Positions 44,055-48,382 of a DNA stretch of 48,382 nt are shown in pieces. The stretch is from JBALVO01 sp036961445 (lineage in GTDB: Bacteria; Pseudomonadota; Gammaproteobacteria; Pseudomonadales; Halieaceae). A program made the position numbers and the translations under genes. The DNA lies in assembly GCA_036961445.1 (NCBI GenBank), contig JBALVO010000015.1, forward strand, positions 1 to 48,382, written 5' to 3'. Below the pieces are notes generated by a model that worked only from the letters and a program-made list of their open reading frames with translations, was not told the origin of the DNA and made no database searches. Numbering within the stretch: the stretch's first letter is position 1; every line of letters begins with the position of its first letter.

Positions 44055-45095
44055 ATGAAATTGGGCTTTCTGCTGGGCTACTCAGGCAAGCAAATTCACA
44101 TTCCCATAGATCTGATCAAACAGGCTGAATCCATGGGTTTCGATTCAGTATGGACCGCGGAGGCGTACGGTAACGATGCTGTGACCTCCGCCAGTTGGGT
44201 TCTGGCGCAGACTGAAAAGATTCGTGTGGGTACTGCGATCATGCAGATGCCGGCGCGCAGTCCTGCTATGTGTGCCATGACAGCGATGTCTTTGCATCAG
44301 TTGTCGGGTGGGCGATTTATTGCTGGTCTGGGAGCTTCTGGTCCGCAGGTTGTCGAGGGTTGGCACGGTGTCCCCTATGGCAAGCCAGTGACTCGCACCA
44401 AGGAATATATACAGATCATGCGCAAGATAATGCAGCGCGAAGGTCCGGTTGAGTTCGATGGCAAAGTGTACCAGATGCCCAATAAGAGCGAGGGCACTAC
44501 TGGTTTGGGCAAGCCCTTGAAGTCTATTTTACAAGCATGTCCTGATGTCCCTATTTATACCGCGTCCATTACGCCGGCTGGTTTACGTTGTGCTGGTGAA
44601 GTTGCTGATGGTGTCTTTCCTGTATGGATGGATCCCAACAAGTACGAAATTATAGGCGAGCATATCGAGGCAGGCTTTGCCAAGGCGGGCAACGGCAAGA
44701 GCCTGGCGGATTTCGAGGTGGCACCGTTTGTTATGGTCGCTGCGAATGATGATCTTGATGCGGCTTATGATTCCCTGCGCCCGTGGATAGCGCTGTATAT
44801 CGGTGGTATGGGCGCCAAGGGTAAAAACTTCTACCACGAATACACGACCCGTCTTGGTTATGGTGATGCTGCTGATCGAATTCAGGATCTGTACCTTTCC
44901 GGCCAAAAGGCAGAGGCGGAAGCCCAGGTTCCCAAAGAGTTGTTGGACGAGGTCGCTCTGATTGGCTCTCACGACAGAATCAGGGAACGCCTCGCTCCCT
45001 GGAAGGAAGCAGGTAAGCGCGGTGAGGTGGGTTCAATGTTGCTGAGCGTGCACGACCCGGCAATCCTGGAGCTGTTCGCCAAGGAAATGCTGTAA
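44055..45095 (+). CDS. Luciferase-like monooxygenase-family (LLM) oxidoreductase
   Basis: The 346-residue product begins MKLGFLLGYSG and has the TIM-barrel pattern of flavin or F420-dependent LLM enzymes (AESMGFDSVWTAEAYG, RVGTAIMQMPARSPAMCAMTA, GRFIAGLGASGPQV). The frame runs 35 codons further upstream, overlapping the dehydrogenase gene, but GGAG lies 7 bases before the ATG at 44055. The cofactor (FMN or F420) and substrate cannot be read from the sequence. It is within the acyl-CoA operon, overlapping the SDR gene by one base, and may oxidise or hydroxylate an intermediate. Confidence 0.88.
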   Translation: MKLGFLLGYSGKQIHIPIDLIKQAESMGFDSVWTAEAYGNDAVTSASWVLAQTEKIRVGTAIMQMPARSPAMCAMTAMSLHQLSGGRFIAGLGASGPQVVEGWHGVPYGKPVTRTKEYIQIMRKIMQREGPVEFDGKVYQMPNKSEGTTGLGKPLKSILQACPDVPIYTASITPAGLRCAGEVADGVFPVWMDPNKYEIIGEHIEAGFAKAGNGKSLADFEVAPFVMVAANDDLDAAYDSLRPWIALYIGGMGAKGKNFYHEYTTRLGYGDAADRIQDLYLSGQKAEAEAQVPKELLDEVALIGSHDRIRERLAPWKEAGKRGEVGSMLLSVHDPAILELFAKEML

Positions 45096-45892
45096 TGCAG
45101 GTCGCTGATAAAGTTGTCATTGTCACTGGTGGTGCCAACGGCATTGGCAAGGCTCTGTGTGAACGCTTTCATAATGAGGGTGCGCGCAAGGTAGTGGTGG
45201 CTGACCTGGAACAGGAAAATGCCCAGGCGGTGGCGGCCACGATCGATGGTGACGCCTATGGTGTTGATGTGCGTGATGAAGCGCAGATCAAGGATATGGT
45301 TGATGATGTTATATCGCGCTACGGTGCCGTGGATCTGTTTTGTAGTAATGCCGGCATTATCGCTCTGGATGGCGAACCCTGGTGGGCCACGTCAGCATCT
45401 AATGCAACCTGGCAGGCAATGTGGGACGTTCATGTGATGTCCCACGTCTATGCAGCCAGGGCCTGTCTACCCGGGATGTTGGCGCGTGGTGAAGGCTATC
45501 TACTAAATACTGCCTCAGCGGCGGGCTTGTTAAACCAGATCGGTGATGCGGCCTACTCCACGACCAAGCATGCGGCTATTGGCTTTGCTGAATCCCTGGC
45601 GATTACTCACGGAGATGACGGTATTAAGGTGTCTGTGCTTTGCCCTCAGGCCGTTGCGACCCGGATGATCGGCGATGCCGGAGCCAGCGATGGTGGTACA
45701 GCCGGGGTTGATGGCGTACTGACACCCCAGCAAGTGGCTGAGGAAGTGGTGCAGGGCCTGGCCAGTGAGGAATTTCTGATTCTTCCACACAAGGAAGTGG
45801 AACAGTACAGGCAGCGAAAGACGGCCGATTACGATCGTTGGTTGGGTGGTATGCGCAAACTGCGCAAGCGCTTTGGTCACCCTGAGCAATAA
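45095..45892 (+). CDS. Short-chain dehydrogenase/reductase (SDR)
   Basis: The 265-residue NAD(P)-dependent enzyme has the cofactor motif TGGANGIG (residues 11-18), NAG, and the catalytic Ser-Tyr-Lys set (NTASAAG and YSTTKHA). The start ATG overlaps the previous stop (TAATG), so translation is coupled. In this operon it could oxidise a hydroxyacyl-CoA or a sterol-like alcohol. D-residue positions after the second strand (VVADLEQ) suggest NAD rather than NADP use. Confidence 0.92.
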   Translation: MQVADKVVIVTGGANGIGKALCERFHNEGARKVVVADLEQENAQAVAATIDGDAYGVDVRDEAQIKDMVDDVISRYGAVDLFCSNAGIIALDGEPWWATSASNATWQAMWDVHVMSHVYAARACLPGMLARGEGYLLNTASAAGLLNQIGDAAYSTTKHAAIGFAESLAITHGDDGIKVSVLCPQAVATRMIGDAGASDGGTAGVDGVLTPQQVAEEVVQGLASEEFLILPHKEVEQYRQRKTADYDRWLGGMRKLRKRFGHPEQ

Positions 45893-45924
45893 GTGAATAG
45901 GCAAAGAAATAGCGGGTAGTTTCT

Positions 45925-47667
45925 GTGGAGAGGCGAGAGCGCTTTGCGCGCACAATACTGAATGGCTTTGAGTCTTACTTCGCTGATTTCCAGAATATTA
46001 CGCTGGCGGCAAAAACGCGTTTTGAAAATGCCGACTGGCAGGGGTTGCAGCAGGCATCCGCCCAACGTATAGATCTCTACAAAGCCAAGACGACTAAAAT
46101 ATATGAGTATGTAGAGCTGATCGCCGGTGATCAGTTACACGACTTTGAATTTTGGCGGGAGGCCAGGGATGTCTATTCGGGGTTGATCGACGGGCATGAC
46201 AATTTCGAAATTGCAGAGACCTTTTTTAACTCCGTGTACTGCGCAGTATTCAAGCACCGCAAAATCCGCAATGAATACGCGTTTGTGTTCTCGCCTCACG
46301 GCGATATGCCACCGGTTGATGTCAGCAAAGTTTACAAAACCTACCCGCTCGATGGCTCGGTTGAGTCCCTGCTGACAAACTTGCTGGAAGATTACGCCTT
46401 CAGTCTCCCCTACGAAGATATGTCCAGAGACATCACCAACATTATGTCAGTGGTGGAAAATCATCTGGCACCTCGCTTTGACCTGTCGCGCGGTGACGTA
46501 AAATTACAGGTTTTGAAGCACCATTTTTACCGTAACAAAGGCGCTTATGTTGTCGGTCGTATTGTTGCTGGCTCCGCTTCAATGCCTTTTGTTCTGCCTA
46601 TCCTGCATAATGAGCGGGGACAGGTTTATGTGGACACGGTGCTGTTTGGTTCAGATAAAGTCAGTGTGGTTTTCAGTTTCACCCGATCCTATTTTTTAGT
46701 GGATGCCAGTATTCCGTCCCAGTACGTATTGTTCCTGCAGCAGTTGATGCCAGCCAAACCCATTTCTGAAATATACAGTGCCATGGGCTACAACAAGCAT
46801 GGTAAGACCTACTATCACCGTTGCGCTTATCGTCATATGCAAAATACCACCGACCAATTTATGATTGCGCCGGGAATCAAGGGTATGGTGATGAGCGTTT
46901 TTACCATGCCTTCCTACGATTTTGTGTTCAAGATCATCAAGGATAAGTTTACGCCACCCAAGGATATGACTCGCGAGCAGGTGAAGGGCAAGTACAATTT
47001 GGTGAAGCGTTGGGACAGGGTGGGTCGTATGGCTGATACCCAGGAGTTTACCAATCTGGCCTTTGCCAGAGAGCGGTTTTCCGATGAACTGATGGATGAA
47101 CTGAGGACTGTGGCGCCCTCGGTTATTGAAGAGCATGGAAAAGCACTGGTAATCAAGCATGTTTACGTCGAACGTCGCATGACACCCTTGAACCTGTACC
47201 TGCAAGATGCCACTGACGAACAAGTCGTGGATGTGATGGAAGAATATGGCAACGCGATCAAGCAATTGGCCGCAGCCAATATATTCCCAGGCGATATGCT
47301 GCTGAAGAATTTTGGCGTAACCCGGCACGGACGTGTGGTGTTTTATGATTATGACGAGATCGTGCCATTAGTCGACTGTAACTTTCGCAAGATACCTGAG
47401 CCCCGCACGGAGGACGAGGAGATGGCGAGCAAGCCCTGGTATACGGTAAGGCCCAACGATATATTCCCGGAAGAATTTCGGCTGTTTTTCTCGGGCAACC
47501 AGCGGGCCCGTAAAGTATTCGACGGCATGCATAGTGAGTTGTACGAGGCATCATTCTGGCAGGATCTGCAGCAACAGATTCGCAGTGGCTATGTTGAAGA
47601 TTTCTTTCCCTATCGCCGCAAGTTACGTTTCGAGCGTGATATGCCAGCGATTGCGGAGTCCGCCTGA
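45925..47667 (+). CDS. aceK: Isocitrate dehydrogenase kinase/phosphatase
   Basis: AceK phosphorylates isocitrate dehydrogenase to send carbon through the glyoxylate shunt and removes the phosphate again, which suits growth on fatty acids or acetate. The 580-residue product has normal length. It shows family stretches such as NSVYCAVFKHRKIRNEYAFVFS (residues about 100), KGMVMSVFTMPSYDFVFKIIKDKF with the ATP-site region near 320-340, and VFYDYDEIVP near 475. The start is GTG at 45925. aceA and aceB are not in this window. It is 32 bases after the SDR gene and shares one base with the downstream phosphatase gene. Confidence 0.97.
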   Translation: MERRERFARTILNGFESYFADFQNITLAAKTRFENADWQGLQQASAQRIDLYKAKTTKIYEYVELIAGDQLHDFEFWREARDVYSGLIDGHDNFEIAETFFNSVYCAVFKHRKIRNEYAFVFSPHGDMPPVDVSKVYKTYPLDGSVESLLTNLLEDYAFSLPYEDMSRDITNIMSVVENHLAPRFDLSRGDVKLQVLKHHFYRNKGAYVVGRIVAGSASMPFVLPILHNERGQVYVDTVLFGSDKVSVVFSFTRSYFLVDASIPSQYVLFLQQLMPAKPISEIYSAMGYNKHGKTYYHRCAYRHMQNTTDQFMIAPGIKGMVMSVFTMPSYDFVFKIIKDKFTPPKDMTREQVKGKYNLVKRWDRVGRMADTQEFTNLAFARERFSDELMDELRTVAPSVIEEHGKALVIKHVYVERRMTPLNLYLQDATDEQVVDVMEEYGNAIKQLAAANIFPGDMLLKNFGVTRHGRVVFYDYDEIVPLVDCNFRKIPEPRTEDEEMASKPWYTVRPNDIFPEEFRLFFSGNQRARKVFDGMHSELYEASFWQDLQQQIRSGYVEDFFPYRRKLRFERDMPAIAESA

Positions 47668-48374
47668 TGGCCACGATTTATCTCATCCGACATGGTCAGG
47701 CGTCCTTTGGTGCTGCAGATTACGATAAGCTCTCCGAGTTGGGTTGTCGTCAGGCACAGGTGACAGGCGAGTACCTGCGCGATAACAAAATTCACTTTGA
47801 CGCTGTTTATAGCGGCAGTCTTTTGCGACAGCGGGCAACGGCGCAGTTGGCTATCGCCAGCCAGCCAGAGGCCGTTGCTCATCATATCGATGCCCGTTTC
47901 AATGAGATTCAGAATGATGAGCAGGTGAAATACCTGGTGCCCGAGTTGATCAAAACCAATCCGGCGCTACAGGCGCTGGTCGCGGGAGGACTCAGTTCCA
48001 GCAAGGATTACCAAAAGGTGATCGATGCGGTATTCAACTATTGGGTATCACCCCAATGTAATGATGAGCGTATCCAAAGCTGGGCTGACTACTCTGGCGG
48101 CGCGCGTGACGCGTTGCGCGAAGTCATGCAGACTCAGGGTGGCGGTAAGACCGTGGGAGTTTTTACCTCTGGTGGTACCATCGCTACTATTGTGGCGCAG
48201 GTTCTGGGGCTTAGCGGGGCGCAAACCTATCAGTTCTATGAGCCCATATTTAATTGCTCCGTGAGCCAGTTGTTTTACAGCAGTAGCAAGGTGTCCCTGT
48301 CTTACTTCAATGATCGCTCCTTCTTGCAGGTGCTGGGTGCACAAAATGGCGAGAGCCTGATTTCTTATCGCTAA
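47667..48374 (+). CDS. Histidine phosphatase superfamily protein
   Basis: The 235-residue product starts MATIYLIRHGQASFG; RHG (residues 8-10) holds the phosphate-accepting histidine of the phosphoglycerate mutase-like branch. A second arginine lies in SGSLLRQRATAQ, the glutamate in FNEIQ, and the second histidine position appears replaced in GVFTSGGTIATI, where family members often have 'VSHGG'. Loss of that histidine could change the activity. Its start overlaps the aceK stop. Substrate unknown; the gene is complete, ending eight bases before the window edge. Confidence 0.88.
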   Translation: MATIYLIRHGQASFGAADYDKLSELGCRQAQVTGEYLRDNKIHFDAVYSGSLLRQRATAQLAIASQPEAVAHHIDARFNEIQNDEQVKYLVPELIKTNPALQALVAGGLSSSKDYQKVIDAVFNYWVSPQCNDERIQSWADYSGGARDALREVMQTQGGGKTVGVFTSGGTIATIVAQVLGLSGAQTYQFYEPIFNCSVSQLFYSSSKVSLSYFNDRSFLQVLGAQNGESLISYR

Positions 48375-48382
48375 ATCTGGGC

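Noticed and set aside
1..48382. CRISPR arrays, tRNA or rRNA genes, transposases, integrases or phage genes
   Set aside because: None was seen on either strand; the only stable RNA gene recognised is ssrA.

Overview
The window looks like chromosomal DNA from a marine-type gammaproteobacterium. This rests on the order smpB / sodium symporter / rnfH / bamE / fur / recN / hrcA / grpE / dnaK / dnaJ / dapB, a tmRNA tag of the ANDDNY type, a Fur protein of the Pseudomonas kind, an RpoH-type heat-shock promoter, and lipid-handling genes (WS/DGAT acyltransferase, acyl-CoA dehydrogenases, an MCE lipid transporter). A relative of the Cellvibrionales/Halieaceae is my best guess, but the taxonomy is inferred from gene order and was not tested. 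I see no rRNA, tRNA, CRISPR array, prophage, insertion sequence or plasmid gene.

Layout. 0-5.4 kb: the tail of a probable ABC1/UbiB-type kinase, then on the minus strand a wax ester synthase/diacylglycerol acyltransferase, nagA, an MFS transporter and a phytanoyl-CoA dioxygenase-type enzyme. 5.4-14 kb: fhs followed directly by an unusual double HxlR regulator; an Atm1-type ABC exporter and a long cysteine-desulfurase-like enzyme on the minus strand; a divergent Lrp/AsnC regulator; a threonine/serine dehydratase-type enzyme; and a secreted lipase-like hydrolase. 14-19 kb: an outer-membrane beta-barrel-type protein and a tightly overlapped four-gene MCE lipid-transport operon (permease, ATPase, MlaD-like protein, PqiC-like lipoprotein). 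19.6-22.5 kb: a large secreted zinc metalloprotease with PKD and fibronectin-type domains.

22.5-39.5 kb is the housekeeping core: tmRNA (ssrA) and its partner smpB, an AsmA-family protein, a DUF481 protein, an NSS-family sodium symporter, rnfH, bamE, fur, recN, then the heat-shock block hrcA-grpE-dnaK-dnaJ and dapB. A perfect sigma-32 promoter precedes grpE, and a set of three hairpins, one a strong terminator, separates dnaK from dnaJ. 39.5-48.4 kb: a CnoX-like thioredoxin/TPR chaperone, a glycosyltransferase of different base composition, an acyl-CoA degradation operon (two unlike acyl-CoA dehydrogenases, a luciferase-like oxidoreductase, an SDR dehydrogenase), aceK and a histidine phosphatase.

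Two 100-base N runs are scaffold gaps. The first (25031-25130) is flanked by an identical 55-base stretch. Removing the gap and one copy leaves one intact AsmA-family reading frame, so nothing is probably missing there. The second (30383-30482) cuts the sodium symporter and probably hides ratA. No clearly new multi-gene system is evident. The most unusual items are the duplicated HxlR regulator with two matching putative metal-binding motifs, the Atm1/desulfurase/Lrp neighbourhood, the dnaK-dnaJ hairpin cluster and the paired acyl-CoA dehydrogenase operon.
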